Source of the DNA: a virus
Virus record (IMG/VR): IMGVR_UViG_3300044641_005652
Coordinates: 1 to 47,373 of that record
Length of the DNA stretch: 47,373 nt
Direction: 5' to 3' (one strand)
In this document: in pieces, positions 1-9,831 of the stretch
Layout: each line of letters opens with the position of its first letter
How positions within the stretch are numbered: position 1 is the stretch's first letter
Notes under the pieces: generated by a model
The model's database searches: none
What the model was told of the DNA's origin: nothing
Seen by the model: the letters and a program-made list of their open reading frames with translations, nothing else
Position numbers and translations under genes: made by a program

Positions 1-2156
1 GGTGGAATACCACAATAAACACAAGAAATATCATAATCAATAACTAAATTTATTGTGATTTTTGCGTCAGATAATAGATTTAAATTTTGTTGATTACAAC
101 TACTACCAGTCAATACACAAGTGTTAAAAATTTGTATTGTATTTTTTTGATAATCAACAACAACATCACCAATACCTTCAAATGTTTTTAATGTATCAAC
201 AACAATATTAACCCATTCAACATCAGTTGGGTAATCTTCTATTCCTGTGGATGAATAAAAATTTATTGTTTTTAATTCACCGTCAACTGTTAGTTCCAAA
301 ATAAACTCAGCTGAGTTTATTGTACAATTTGTATCGTCAAAAGTTAAATCATAAAAACCTTCATTATACATCTGAAGAATACCTCTTTTTCCAAGTATAT
401 TTGTATTTTGGAAATTAGAGTCGCAAATATTAAAAACTTGATATGATGAAACTAAATTTGTTCCTTGTAATGTTGTACTTTTAGTATATATACAACCATT
501 ATCATCTGTTATTTGTAAAGAATAAGTTCCTGCTGATAGTCCAGTAACTAAAAGTCCTGTTTGAGCTCCGACATTTGAACTCCAAGAATATGTAAATGGT
601 GGTTCACCATTGTAAATTAAAACATCAATTTCACCATCATTACCATTTATTGGTTGTGTGACCGCAAAATCAAAAAATACGCCACTAGAAGGTGTAATAT
701 TAAATATTTGTGTTTGTGTGCAACCATTATTATCAGTTACAGTTGCGGTATATGTACCAGAGGTTAAATTATTAAATGTTGTTTGTGAAGATGGTGGTTG
801 TCCGGTAATTTGATAAGTGTATGGTAGAGTTCCACCAGAACTTGCAACAATCTGAACTGAACCATTATTAAAACCGCAAGTTGTTCCTGTTGTTGATGCT
901 GTAATTGTAAATAATTCAACATTTGTTATTGTAACTGTTGTAGTATATGTACAAGTACCATCTGTAATTGTTAAAGTGTATGTGTCTGATGGTAAATTAT
1001 TAAATGAGAATACAACAAGTGTTGTTGTTTGTGCTGTTGAATTTAATAAAGAGTCCGTTAATGTATATGTAAATGTACCGGAAGGTACGCTATTATTTAA
1101 CACAATATTAATACTTCCATTATTGTTATTACAACTTGAGTTTGTTGTACTAACCGATGAGACGGAAAATGAATTTGGTGTTGCTAACACAGTTGAATTT
1201 ATAACACTACAAAGTCCAGCGTCTTGGACAAATACTGTAAAACTACCAGGATTTAAGTTTGTAAATGTATATGTTTGTGAAAATGTAATAACTGTTTGTC
1301 CATTACTTCCACTAAAATAATATGGTGCCGTTCCGTCAACTATCGTAACCTCAACTTCTCCGTCATTTGTAAAACAACTTGGTGGTGTTGTGATAAATGA
1401 ACCAAATTGAATTGGTGGTACATCACCCACTATTGCAATTTTTGTTAATTGACAACCATTTGTATCAGTCACAGTAACAGAGTATGAACCTGGTACTAAA
1501 TTTTCAACAGATGATGTTGTTTCACCATTTGACCATAGATAAGTAAATGGTGCGTTTCCAGTTAAACCTGTTATATATACTTTTCCACTACCACTTAGTG
1601 AAACACAATTTGTGTCATTTACAATATAAAAATCGTAACTTATTGGGGTTGACGAGTAGATAATACAAGACTCAGATCTACCAGAACAACCACCACCATC
1701 ATCAGCTATTACATAATATGTGTCAGCAGATAATCCATTAAAAACATAATCGTTTGAGACACTAATTGCAGAATAATATAAATTGTCTGTTATATTATAA
1801 ACATAAAAATCAATTGGTCCATATACAGTTGCTGTTGTCGCTGTTAGTGATCCATTATCAAAACCACAATAGGTTCCATCAACCTCAATTGAGACACAAG
1901 TTCCAGATGAGATGTAAATTGGTACAATCTCACTGTCAAATGCCGAATCAATAACCTCAACAAAATAACTACCAGCAGGTAAGTTATCAACATAATATGT
2001 ATTTGTTGTTGCTGATGTTGGTAGTAGCCCACTTGATGATATTTCGGTGACTGCCCAACCAGGACTATCTCCAGTAATATCAAAGAATACCTCACCAAGA
2101 CCTAAATTACTACAATCTCCAGTTACAGAATAGTTATTTATTTGTATAAAACCCAT
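1..2156 (-). CDS. SprB-like repeat virion/fibre protein (3' end outside window)
   Basis: An open frame of about 718 codons starts at ATG 2156 and is still open at base 1, so the C-terminus is outside the window. The start overlaps the stop of the preceding gene as TAATG. The protein is a series of six or seven beta-rich repeats of roughly 75-85 residues, each ending in a signature of the form L-x-x-G-T/S-Y-x-(V/L)-x-(V/I)-x-D-x-x-G-C. Examples are LVPGSYSVTVTDTNGC near 1450-1510, LTSGTYTATVTDNNGC near 720-775 and LSAGTYSLQITDDNGC near 490-550. Preceding segments read like PFTYLWSNGETTSS. This is the pattern of the SprB repeat of the Flavobacterium gliding adhesin and related surface proteins. 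The N-terminus lacks a signal peptide, and the gene follows tail genes, so I infer a tail fibre or baseplate appendage. The last about 170 residues in the window lack the repeat signature. Repeat assignment is good; the role in adsorption is inference. Confidence 0.75.
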   Translation of the reverse strand, partial: MGFIQINNYSVTGDCSNLGLGEVFFDITGDSPGWAVTEISSSGLLPTSATTNTYYVDNLPAGSYFVEVIDSAFDSEIVPIYISSGTCVSIEVDGTYCGFDNGSLTATTATVYGPIDFYVYNITDNLYYSAISVSNDYVFNGLSADTYYVIADDGGGCSGRSESCIIYSSTPISYDFYIVNDTNCVSLSGSGKVYITGLTGNAPFTYLWSNGETTSSVENLVPGSYSVTVTDTNGCQLTKIAIVGDVPPIQFGSFITTPPSCFTNDGEVEVTIVDGTAPYYFSGSNGQTVITFSQTYTFTNLNPGSFTVFVQDAGLCSVINSTVLATPNSFSVSSVSTTNSSCNNNNGSINIVLNNSVPSGTFTYTLTDSLLNSTAQTTTLVVFSFNNLPSDTYTLTITDGTCTYTTTVTITNVELFTITASTTGTTCGFNNGSVQIVASSGGTLPYTYQITGQPPSSQTTFNNLTSGTYTATVTDNNGCTQTQIFNITPSSGVFFDFAVTQPINGNDGEIDVLIYNGEPPFTYSWSSNVGAQTGLLVTGLSAGTYSLQITDDNGCIYTKSTTLQGTNLVSSYQVFNICDSNFQNTNILGKRGILQMYNEGFYDLTFDDTNCTINSAEFILELTVDGELKTINFYSSTGIEDYPTDVEWVNIVVDTLKTFEGIGDVVVDYQKNTIQIFNTCVLTGSSCNQQNLNLLSDAKITINLVIDYDISCVYCGIP

Positions 2157-5100
2157 TATCCGTTACAATATATATCAAAGTTTATCCCAACATTGAACTC
2201 CAAGTTATTTTCAACACTTAAAGGAATACAATTGTTATTATATATAGTTATTGTTTCACTATCCTCGTTAATTATAAAACTTAATCCATAAACTTGTAGT
2301 TCATCACTTGAATTACTAACCCCATTTATCCAATCTGTTTGTGTTGGGTAACTTGTACCCAGTAAATTATATCCAACACCATTAAAGAATGGTACCGAAG
2401 TAATTAAATCTCCATTTATTCTAACATCAACATACCAAGTAGATCCAATTGAATTTAAAATACAATCATTGTTTGGGTCGTATCCATTTGTTGTTAAGTA
2501 GTTAGTAATAACATTTCCTAAAACAACTCCAAATGAATTAATTGTAGGATTTGAACCCCAAGGGTATAAAGGACATTCAACAGCTTGGATAGGGCAATCG
2601 TATGCAAATAATTGTCCGATTAAAGAACAAGGTTTACAAGGGACTGGGATAATTTGACAACCAGCTTGTCTTCTCCAAACAAATTTTTGTCTGTGGAATA
2701 TTGAGTTTTCGTATTTAACACCTGTGTTCCAGATTGTTGTTGCTGGAACCATTTGTTCAATTAATCTAATCCAATAATCACCAAGTCCGTGTACATAATC
2801 AATCATTGTTTGGTATGTAAAATTGTCATTTGGGATATTAATTGCTTGTTCTGATTCTAAGTACTTCCAATAAATTGATTGTAGTGTCGGATAACCCCCG
2901 GTTTTACCATCTGTAATATATTGTCTATTTCTAACATTTATCATATTTCTCCAGAAAGTCTGAGCAAATTCAAAAAATGTTTTTTGTTTTGGTTTTGGCA
3001 CAATCTCTGTCCAGTCTACACCACCTCTCATTGGGTATGGTGTATTTGGGTTTGGGTTACATTTTGTTGGTACAACATAATTCAACCCTTCATTTGGTAT
3101 TGGGTAATTATACGTTCTTGACATTGACCAAACATCATATACCAACCCTTGTGCTGGATTCATATGAATATCAACATTTTTAACATTAATTGTTAATCTT
3201 TCATCACCAACTTCATAGTATGCATTAAAATTACCATCAAAACTTTGTCTTAAAAATGGTTCATTATCGGTCCAACTTTTTTTATTATCAACAACTCGTC
3301 TAATTCTATAACCTAAATCCATATATGGGAAATTCCTATATCTTTCAAGATATTGTTCTCCATAATTAAACGGAATTAAGGTTGTTTGAAAATTAGGGTT
3401 TGCACCAGTAAATACACTATTTGTAACATCTACCTTTTCTGGCATTCTATGTTGAGGTGTTGACTCAAACCACCCACCACCAATTTGGTAGTAAAATGAA
3501 TCTGTTGCTTGTGGCATACTTGGGTAACCTTCATCATCAAGTGGATAATCTTCAATAACAGTATCAACATTTGATGAAATTGTCTGTGTTGTAAAACCAG
3601 TATATGTGGTTCCCATAATTGAGAAAATTTCTGTTGTATCAAGAACTGGTAATTCTTGATTATATGTACCACCAGATATTAATGAATATTGTTTATCAAA
3701 ATCATCAATGTTTATTTTTTGATCAGCAACATAAATATACTCATTGAACTCAATAAGAGCTTCTGGTGCACCAATCAGTCTTAGTAAGATTTCAATAGAT
3801 TTTCTAGTACCTTTTGATTTAAAAAGGTATGCTGAATTTAATATTAAATTTCTATAATATTGATAGTTTAATTCTTCTGGTGTTTGACCAATTCCAAGAC
3901 CGGAAAATTGATTTGATCCATTTGAAAAAACGGAATCTAATAAACTTTGTTCTGTAATTGGGGAAATATTTGTATTCCAACCTAAAGTTTTTGCAAGATT
4001 TTTAAGTAATTGAGATGGTATATCATTTTTTACAATATAATGAACATTGTTCATATTTGGTAAAGCTAAAATGAATTTCATTGATTCATCAAAACTTCTA
4101 CCATAAATTTGTAACACTTTTTCCATTTTTTGGTCGTCAGTGTCAAATTCTTTAAAAGCTCCAGTTGTTAAAAACCTTGAAGCTAAATTTGTTCTATATA
4201 AATCTAGGTTTGCTGCAAATTCATTTAATTGTGTTAGATATGCATCAAATGCTGAAGATGTAATATCTAAGTTCCAAACTCCGTTTTTAGGGAATGTTAA
4301 ATTTTGAGTTGTTAAATAATAAGTTCCGTCTTCATTCTCTCTTGACACGACAAATTTTGCTGTATATTGTGGTACAGTACTTCTATCAAGTAAAAATTTT
4401 TCTACAACATCAAATTCTTCATTGAAAACTTTTGATACATTATAATCACTTGGTCTTATCACTATTTGTTGATATGATATTCCATTACCAGAAAAAGCAT
4501 TTCCTTCAATTGTAATATCAAGTACCGTAGAACTTGCGGTTGTTGGGCTAAAACCTATTATTTTATATGGATTACCGTCAACATAGGCCACATAATTTTG
4601 GTAATTTGCAGTAAAATTTCTAAGTGGTGAAATCATAACTTCACTAACTTCAAAGTTTCTTGTTGCATTTGAGGTATAATCAATATCAAATGGATTTCTA
4701 ATTACACTTAATGGTATTTCAAAATTTGTTACATCTTCTGTTTGGTCATAAGAAATATTTTGTGCTGTTTGACTATTTGAGAAATCACCCCTAATTGGTA
4801 ACGCTTCAAGACCAGCCGGAAAGTAATTTATTATATTTGTAATAGAAGCTGAAATTCTTTTAACTAAGGAACCATAAAGTGTGAAATTTGTTACTTGTGA
4901 TAAATCAAAATTTGGGTAAACCCTAAAATTATTTGCCTGAATTAATCTTGATTGTGTAACACTTTCAATATTAAGTGTGTCCAAATTTATTGGGTCTGAA
5001 AAAGAACCAATATTAAAATTTCTATCTTGTTTTTCGTTTAAACTTTCAGTAAATTCAAAATTGCCTTGGGTAAAACCTCCCCCATCAACAAGTTGGAAAC

Positions 5101-5173
5101 CTACCAAATTGTCCGAGAATGTTCCAGCACCAGATGCTGTTTGTGGTGGGCATGTATATTTTTTTAAAGCCAT
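2156..5173 (-). CDS. Large baseplate/tail protein with tail-protein-I-like motif
   Basis: 1005 residues, ATG start overlapping the upstream stop as TAATG. Around residues 435-480 it has the stretch YLFKSKGTRKSIEILLRLIG, which resembles the core motif of phage tail protein I (P2 gpI-type, a baseplate wedge component next to the J-like protein). Before it lies a largely helical region (about 310-430), after it a region rich in aromatic residues and Tyr/Asn, ending with a Cys-rich stretch (about 845-875, several Cys-Pro pairs). No signal peptide or membrane segment is seen. The gene sits in a run of co-directional structural genes downstream of gp25 and gp6, which fits a baseplate or tail-tip role. 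The family link rests on one motif; most of the protein has no similarity I recognise. Confidence 0.55.
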   Translation of the reverse strand: MALKKYTCPPQTASGAGTFSDNLVGFQLVDGGGFTQGNFEFTESLNEKQDRNFNIGSFSDPINLDTLNIESVTQSRLIQANNFRVYPNFDLSQVTNFTLYGSLVKRISASITNIINYFPAGLEALPIRGDFSNSQTAQNISYDQTEDVTNFEIPLSVIRNPFDIDYTSNATRNFEVSEVMISPLRNFTANYQNYVAYVDGNPYKIIGFSPTTASSTVLDITIEGNAFSGNGISYQQIVIRPSDYNVSKVFNEEFDVVEKFLLDRSTVPQYTAKFVVSRENEDGTYYLTTQNLTFPKNGVWNLDITSSAFDAYLTQLNEFAANLDLYRTNLASRFLTTGAFKEFDTDDQKMEKVLQIYGRSFDESMKFILALPNMNNVHYIVKNDIPSQLLKNLAKTLGWNTNISPITEQSLLDSVFSNGSNQFSGLGIGQTPEELNYQYYRNLILNSAYLFKSKGTRKSIEILLRLIGAPEALIEFNEYIYVADQKINIDDFDKQYSLISGGTYNQELPVLDTTEIFSIMGTTYTGFTTQTISSNVDTVIEDYPLDDEGYPSMPQATDSFYYQIGGGWFESTPQHRMPEKVDVTNSVFTGANPNFQTTLIPFNYGEQYLERYRNFPYMDLGYRIRRVVDNKKSWTDNEPFLRQSFDGNFNAYYEVGDERLTINVKNVDIHMNPAQGLVYDVWSMSRTYNYPIPNEGLNYVVPTKCNPNPNTPYPMRGGVDWTEIVPKPKQKTFFEFAQTFWRNMINVRNRQYITDGKTGGYPTLQSIYWKYLESEQAINIPNDNFTYQTMIDYVHGLGDYWIRLIEQMVPATTIWNTGVKYENSIFHRQKFVWRRQAGCQIIPVPCKPCSLIGQLFAYDCPIQAVECPLYPWGSNPTINSFGVVLGNVITNYLTTNGYDPNNDCILNSIGSTWYVDVRINGDLITSVPFFNGVGYNLLGTSYPTQTDWINGVSNSSDELQVYGLSFIINEDSETITIYNNNCIPLSVENNLEFNVGINFDIYCNG

Positions 5174-6078
5174 TATCCGGTTATGTTATTGAAAGCTTTG
5201 CTAAAATCAATATTATTACCTCTATCTTGTCTAACTTCATAAAGTAAGTCGTTGAATTGGTCTCTAATTTCAAATAAATTGTATTGTTTGTAAATATTAT
5301 TACTACTATCGTAAATTGTGTAAATACCATCATCCATAGATTTGGTTTGATTACCATAAAGAGCTATCGCCAATGTTGAGATGTCTTGGTCCACAATTTC
5401 AATTTCTGTTGTAATTGGGTTAAAATATGTGTTTGTTATAATAATATTTTGATTTGGTTGACCGATAAAAGGTGTTGCGTTTGGTTTATTTGTAGGTGAT
5501 GAAGACGGTGATAAAGTACAAAATAGTAAGTTAGATGTCCCCTCAACATAGATATATCTAATTGATTTTTGGCTTGTATTTGTTAAGTTTTGGACAACCG
5601 GTTCACAATAAAAAGATGATGTAATAATTCTAAAAAAGTTTGGTATTTTACTACCATCAGAATTTAAATATTCAACTCTAAACCCAACAAGTCCTTGGTT
5701 TACAAACTTGTTTCTAAATTGTTGTGGAACATTGTTTAAGTCAATTACAATTCCTTTTACGTTTGGTAATGCTGATAAAATACCACAATCGGTAATTGTT
5801 GTTCTAATTTCAGCTGGTCTAATATAAAGTGTGTAAATACCAAGTTTATTAAATTGGTCTGCTGGTAGTTTTAAATTATAAAGACCACCAAGAATCTCGT
5901 TATTTGCACCACCAGTACTTGCGTTGTTGAAATATGGTCTTAAAATTGTTTTAGCGTCAAGTTTTGTTAATACAAAATTATCAGTCAAATCTCTACTTGG
6001 GGTATAATTTAATATTACCTCAACATCATCTGGACTGACATCAGCACTTCGTATTGTTCCATAGGTTCCAGTAGCCAC
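5173..6078 (-). CDS. Structural protein of unknown function (baseplate region)
   Basis: 301 residues. The start codon is GTG at 6078: the bases before the conserved-looking MATGTYG reading are A/T-rich and no in-frame ATG is available nearby. It ends in a TAATG overlap with the next gene. The sequence is beta-rich, polar, without signal peptide, membrane helix or catalytic motif I can name. It has an acidic N-terminal stretch (DVSPDDVEVILNY) and a Ser/Pro segment near residue 190-200. It is flanked by tail genes on both sides, so a virion or baseplate role is inferred from position only. A TATTTATA box lies 34 bases upstream of the GTG. Confidence 0.5.
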   Translation of the reverse strand: MATGTYGTIRSADVSPDDVEVILNYTPSRDLTDNFVLTKLDAKTILRPYFNNASTGGANNEILGGLYNLKLPADQFNKLGIYTLYIRPAEIRTTITDCGILSALPNVKGIVIDLNNVPQQFRNKFVNQGLVGFRVEYLNSDGSKIPNFFRIITSSFYCEPVVQNLTNTSQKSIRYIYVEGTSNLLFCTLSPSSSPTNKPNATPFIGQPNQNIIITNTYFNPITTEIEIVDQDISTLAIALYGNQTKSMDDGIYTIYDSSNNIYKQYNLFEIRDQFNDLLYEVRQDRGNNIDFSKAFNNITG

Positions 6079-6111
6079 TTTTTATATTTTATAAATTTAT
6101 TGTTCTTTTGT

Positions 6112-6119
6112 TATAAATA
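6112..6119 (-). promoter_or_regulatory. TATTTATA box upstream of the 301-residue gene
   Basis: The minus strand reads TATTTATA 33 bases before the GTG start at 6078, starting right after the stop codon of the PKD-like gene. Promoter role is inferred from recurrence. Confidence 0.3.
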
Positions 6120-6120
6120 C

Positions 6121-7296
6121 TTATGCAGTATCTTTTTTGACCTTGAAAAATCCATAACCATATTTTTCTAAATCACCAACATTATCTACTTCACCCATTC
6201 TTTCCATATACTCCAAAACGGCCTGTTTTCCTCTTTCAACAAACACATTTGTTTGAACTTCTGGTTGATCAATTACATTTAATAATCCTTCATTTTTTGT
6301 TAAAGCGGATAAAACTAAATCATCTTGTGTGAAACCAGATGAGTATGTCACATATAAGGTATAATCCTCAAAGTCATAATAGTCAATATTGTTTATAGTA
6401 TATGCCGTATATGTATTTAAAGGGTCTGGTCCCCAAACTGTACCAACACAACCTGTTGTTCCAGTAACCTGAACACCAATCTTAAATTTACCACCTAATA
6501 AATTATATTTTGGCCCGTATTGTGCTAAATCATTTATAGATGATTCCGTTAAACCACTAATAATAAATGGGACTTGTGTGTAATTATTACTGAAAAAATC
6601 AGCTAAGTTTGTATTTGAGTCACCACTAAAAATATAATCATAACTTATTGGTGTGCCAGACCAATTACCACCAGCAGGATAAAACGTTGCAGCCCCATTA
6701 GGGTTTGGTATTGTTATTTGTGTAACTGGAACTGTGACTGTTTTTTGAACTAAAGAAATTCCCCAAGGTGAATTTGCGGTCATTGTAATTGTATATGTAG
6801 CGTCTGACGAAGGATAAGTATGTGTTATCGGTCCAGGTGTTGTAAGTGTTATTTCTGGTGAACCATCACCCCAATCTAATTTATATGTAATAAGACCAAG
6901 AAATTTCATCATTTCTTGTTCTGATGTATTGTAAAAAATGTAATCGTATGGACTTAGTGTGTTAGCTGTAAAAACAAAGTTATTTATAACATCTTTTTGT
7001 AGTACGGCACCGTCAAAAGTTGAGTAATATCCTATATCAATAGCTGTTTGTGTAAACAATATAGGTATTGTTAACCCAGTTAAAAATGATGTTCCATTTG
7101 TGTTTCCACTCAACAAATATGGCATTGGTATATAGAATCCTGTTTGCCCAGTATCAAATATATCTTGTGATGATTCAATTAAACAACAAGGATCTATAAA
7201 ATTTGTAATATCAGTATCACCAGTAAACCCAACAAAAGTAAGGTCTGATAGAATATTTTCTGGGGATATTTTGAAATAATATTTTTGTTCTTCCAT
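6121..7296 (-). CDS. Virion protein with PKD-like domain
   Basis: 391 residues; ATG overlaps the preceding stop as TAATG. Residues about 137-192 read as a PKD-like Ig fold: LDWGDGSPEIT, then THTYPSSDATYTITMTA, then a VQKTVTVPV strand. The WGDG and HxY...Y-x-(I/V) elements are the usual PKD landmarks. PKD domains are common in secreted and surface proteins and in some phage structural proteins, where they mediate carbohydrate or protein contacts. The rest of the protein is beta-rich with an acidic/Lys-rich C-terminal helix (about 350-391). No signal peptide. Position in the tail operon suggests a baseplate or fibre-associated protein; the ligand is unknown. Confidence 0.55.
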   Translation of the reverse strand: MEEQKYYFKISPENILSDLTFVGFTGDTDITNFIDPCCLIESSQDIFDTGQTGFYIPMPYLLSGNTNGTSFLTGLTIPILFTQTAIDIGYYSTFDGAVLQKDVINNFVFTANTLSPYDYIFYNTSEQEMMKFLGLITYKLDWGDGSPEITLTTPGPITHTYPSSDATYTITMTANSPWGISLVQKTVTVPVTQITIPNPNGAATFYPAGGNWSGTPISYDYIFSGDSNTNLADFFSNNYTQVPFIISGLTESSINDLAQYGPKYNLLGGKFKIGVQVTGTTGCVGTVWGPDPLNTYTAYTINNIDYYDFEDYTLYVTYSSGFTQDDLVLSALTKNEGLLNVIDQPEVQTNVFVERGKQAVLEYMERMGEVDNVGDLEKYGYGFFKVKKDTA

Positions 7297-8108
7297 TATG
7301 GGTTTACGTATTCATACCATTTTATCGGACTTAGAGTATCTCCAACTCTCGTATTTGTTGCGGTTTCAAAAACCTCATATGTATTTGTAGTGTAATCTAA
7401 ATTAACCTTATAATAAAAATAATCACTACCTAAAAAATTAAACCTTGATGGTGTAATTGATGGTTGTGGTGTGTTTGTCATAGTTGAGTATATTCCTCTT
7501 CTACCATTAAAAAATTTAGCAGACATATAAAATTCATTTATGTCTATAAAATCTCTTTTTCTTAACCAATAAATGAAAAAACCTTCTTTATCACCAATGT
7601 AGTCTAAATTAAATTTTGGTTTTTTAATATCAACAAGAGGTAATAATGTTGAAAGGAGTACATTATTCTCAAATTGACCTTGCTGGACTGGTAGTATTAT
7701 TGAGAAATATAAAGTTTGTGTTTTATCTTCTGGTGTGTCATAAAAATCAAGTTTAAAAAAAGATTTGGTAAACGGTTTTACAAAGTAATAAATGTCCGCT
7801 GGTGTAAATCCTTGATTTTGGTATGTAATACCCCAGTTAGCCGAAGTTAATGTTGTTGCCGTTATTGGTTGTGAATTATCAAAAAATGAAAACTCATAAT
7901 TTATCTCAGTTGATTGATTTAAAAATTCATTATGTGTAAACCTTAAAGTTTCAAAGTCATTGGCAATACCAATAACTTCTTTAACCATTTTTTTTTGATA
8001 CTCTTCAATACTATCATCTCTCCCAGTAAAATCCCAATTCAGTTCTACCGGTATATTAACATATTTATTTGTATCTGGAAGTAATATTTTAACTTTATTC
8101 ACACTCAT
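7296..8108 (-). CDS. Structural protein of unknown function (baseplate region)
   Basis: 270 residues, not recognised. The start ATG lies 14 bases inside the 3' end of the preceding gene and the stop overlaps the next ATG as TAATG, so translation is probably coupled to both neighbours. The N-terminus (MSVNKVKILLPDTNKYVNIPVELNWDF in outline) is followed by a predicted helical segment (about 33-60) and then mostly beta strands with many Tyr, Phe and Asn. There is no signal peptide, membrane segment or enzyme motif. Only the context, a run of tail genes, supports a virion role. Confidence 0.5.
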   Translation of the reverse strand: MSVNKVKILLPDTNKYVNIPVELNWDFTGRDDSIEEYQKKMVKEVIGIANDFETLRFTHNEFLNQSTEINYEFSFFDNSQPITATTLTSANWGITYQNQGFTPADIYYFVKPFTKSFFKLDFYDTPEDKTQTLYFSIILPVQQGQFENNVLLSTLLPLVDIKKPKFNLDYIGDKEGFFIYWLRKRDFIDINEFYMSAKFFNGRRGIYSTMTNTPQPSITPSRFNFLGSDYFYYKVNLDYTTNTYEVFETATNTRVGDTLSPIKWYEYVNP

Positions 8109-9831
8109 CTTCTATAGGTGTTACAATTTCATTTATGTTTTGTAAACCAATACCTTCTGGATAAACTCTAAATACATAATTAGAATACGGATAATGTTTT
8201 CCATTTAAAAATGGATAATCAACACCAATATCAGATGTATCTATAAAACCATAACTATATAAATCTCTCCATCTAAAACTATTTGATAAACTAGAATAAT
8301 AAGCGTAATCTGGAATACCTAAAACACCAGTTCTTGGTGCTTCCTCTATGTAATCAGAAAAAACTCTTATTGTTAATTTTGAGTGTGGTTTATAATAATA
8401 TCCAAGTGGGTTTGTTGGTGGTGCGTCAGACGGTACATCAAAAAAATTGTTGTTGAATGTGACTTTATGATTCATTTCGGATATTGTTCTTTCAATTTGT
8501 TCATAGTCATTCCATTCACAATAAGCACCATCTATAATGTCTCCAACATTTAAATTTGCGTTATAATAAAAAGGTCCATTTGGTGGTAAAGTTGATGAGT
8601 TATACTGTAATTCTGGAATACCTATTGCTGATAATGGATTTGTTTGGTCCCACCAAGGATTTGGTATTGTATTAACAAGAGGTACATTAAAATCAAAACC
8701 TTGTTTTAAATTTTTAGTCCAACCAAAATAACCTTTCCAAATTGTTGTGAAAAATAATTCGGTAATTGGTCTTTTTTGATTATCTTTAAGTGGATTTATA
8801 TCAACATCACAGTTAAAAGAAAGTGTATAACTTTGATTACCTTCTTTTACTGATGTCCTTTCAACATTATTTGGGGTAATTACTGCTTTTTCAAATTTTG
8901 TCTTTGACCTAAAATTATTAAGTTCAAAACCAGCTTTAACTAGTACGGCGCAATCAGCATCAGTTAAAACTTTATGTATTTTAACATAATATTTTGATTT
9001 TGTTTCTTCTATGTTTTCATTATTTAAAATTCTTTTAAAATTTCCAATTAAACCAGAATCAAATGTTGTTCCAGTATATCCAATATTATCTATATTAAAA
9101 ATAAATAAATCACTATCATATCCAACATCACCAATACTACTTACTTGAAAAATATTTGTACCATTGTAACCAAAAGATAACTCTACGTATTCTCCAGCTT
9201 GTAGTCCATGTTCCATAGGGCATTTAAATGATATTTGGTCTGGGTTTTGATCTGTACCAACCGAGATATAAAATGGAATTCCATCATTTGCCAACCAATA
9301 CCAAGAAGCTTGAGTTTCTGGGTCAATAGCATATAATGGTTTATCATAATCATTCTCAAAAGGATATGTTATATAATGTGACCAATTATATGTACTTGCA
9401 CTTTTATTTATAAATGTTAAATGATTGTTAGGTGGTTGTGTATATCCAATAGTGTTATTGTCAGTTCTAACTAAATCAAACTCAAAATATTGTGGATAAC
9501 CTTGCCAAGGTGTATTTGGGTTTGCAATTTGTGCCACAGCATTATTTACACCATTTGTATAATAAAGATTATCTCTAAATGGTGGATAGTTTGTTTTACC
9601 AATAAACTCATTTTGGAAAATAAATGAATATTTGCAACTAGGTCTGAATACTGTTGAGGCTTGTCTTTCTTCATCAAAAACGGTTTGTAGACTTAAATCA
9701 ACATTTCTATCAAATTCAATAATTTCTTTTTGATTACCATTTAAGGTTACGTCCAAAGATAAATTGGTATTCTGTGAAGATTTAAATCTTTCAGACCCTA
9801 AAACAATATTTGTTGTATTATCAATTCCCAT
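8095..9831 (-). CDS. Structural protein of unknown function (baseplate region)
   Basis: 578 residues. The ATG overlaps the stop of the 1816-residue gene as TAATG, and its own 3' end overlaps the next gene by 14 bases. It is rich in Asn, Tyr, Phe and Pro and beta-strand-like throughout, which is typical of phage baseplate or fibre proteins. Two short Tyr/Asn-rich stretches (about 380-430 and 500-540) have many Trp residues, a composition seen in sugar-binding surfaces, but no defined motif is present. No signal peptide or membrane helix. Function is not recognised; the position next to other baseplate-region proteins is the only guide. Confidence 0.5.
   Translation of the reverse strand: MGIDNTTNIVLGSERFKSSQNTNLSLDVTLNGNQKEIIEFDRNVDLSLQTVFDEERQASTVFRPSCKYSFIFQNEFIGKTNYPPFRDNLYYTNGVNNAVAQIANPNTPWQGYPQYFEFDLVRTDNNTIGYTQPPNNHLTFINKSASTYNWSHYITYPFENDYDKPLYAIDPETQASWYWLANDGIPFYISVGTDQNPDQISFKCPMEHGLQAGEYVELSFGYNGTNIFQVSSIGDVGYDSDLFIFNIDNIGYTGTTFDSGLIGNFKRILNNENIEETKSKYYVKIHKVLTDADCAVLVKAGFELNNFRSKTKFEKAVITPNNVERTSVKEGNQSYTLSFNCDVDINPLKDNQKRPITELFFTTIWKGYFGWTKNLKQGFDFNVPLVNTIPNPWWDQTNPLSAIGIPELQYNSSTLPPNGPFYYNANLNVGDIIDGAYCEWNDYEQIERTISEMNHKVTFNNNFFDVPSDAPPTNPLGYYYKPHSKLTIRVFSDYIEEAPRTGVLGIPDYAYYSSLSNSFRWRDLYSYGFIDTSDIGVDYPFLNGKHYPYSNYVFRVYPEGIGLQNINEIVTPIEDECE

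Noticed and set aside
976-1320. Plus-strand open frame over the SprB-repeat gene
   Set aside because: It is the antisense shadow of a repetitive, T/A-rich coding frame on the minus strand that is open for over 2 kb.
1844-2098. Minus-strand frame of 84 codons near the left edge
   Set aside because: It is in a different frame of the SprB-repeat gene, whose own frame gives recognisable repeats.
6112-6119. TATAAATA on the plus strand as T4-type late promoters
   Set aside because: These sites face away from every gene; no plus-strand gene is supported. I therefore describe the motif as TATTTAT on the minus strand.
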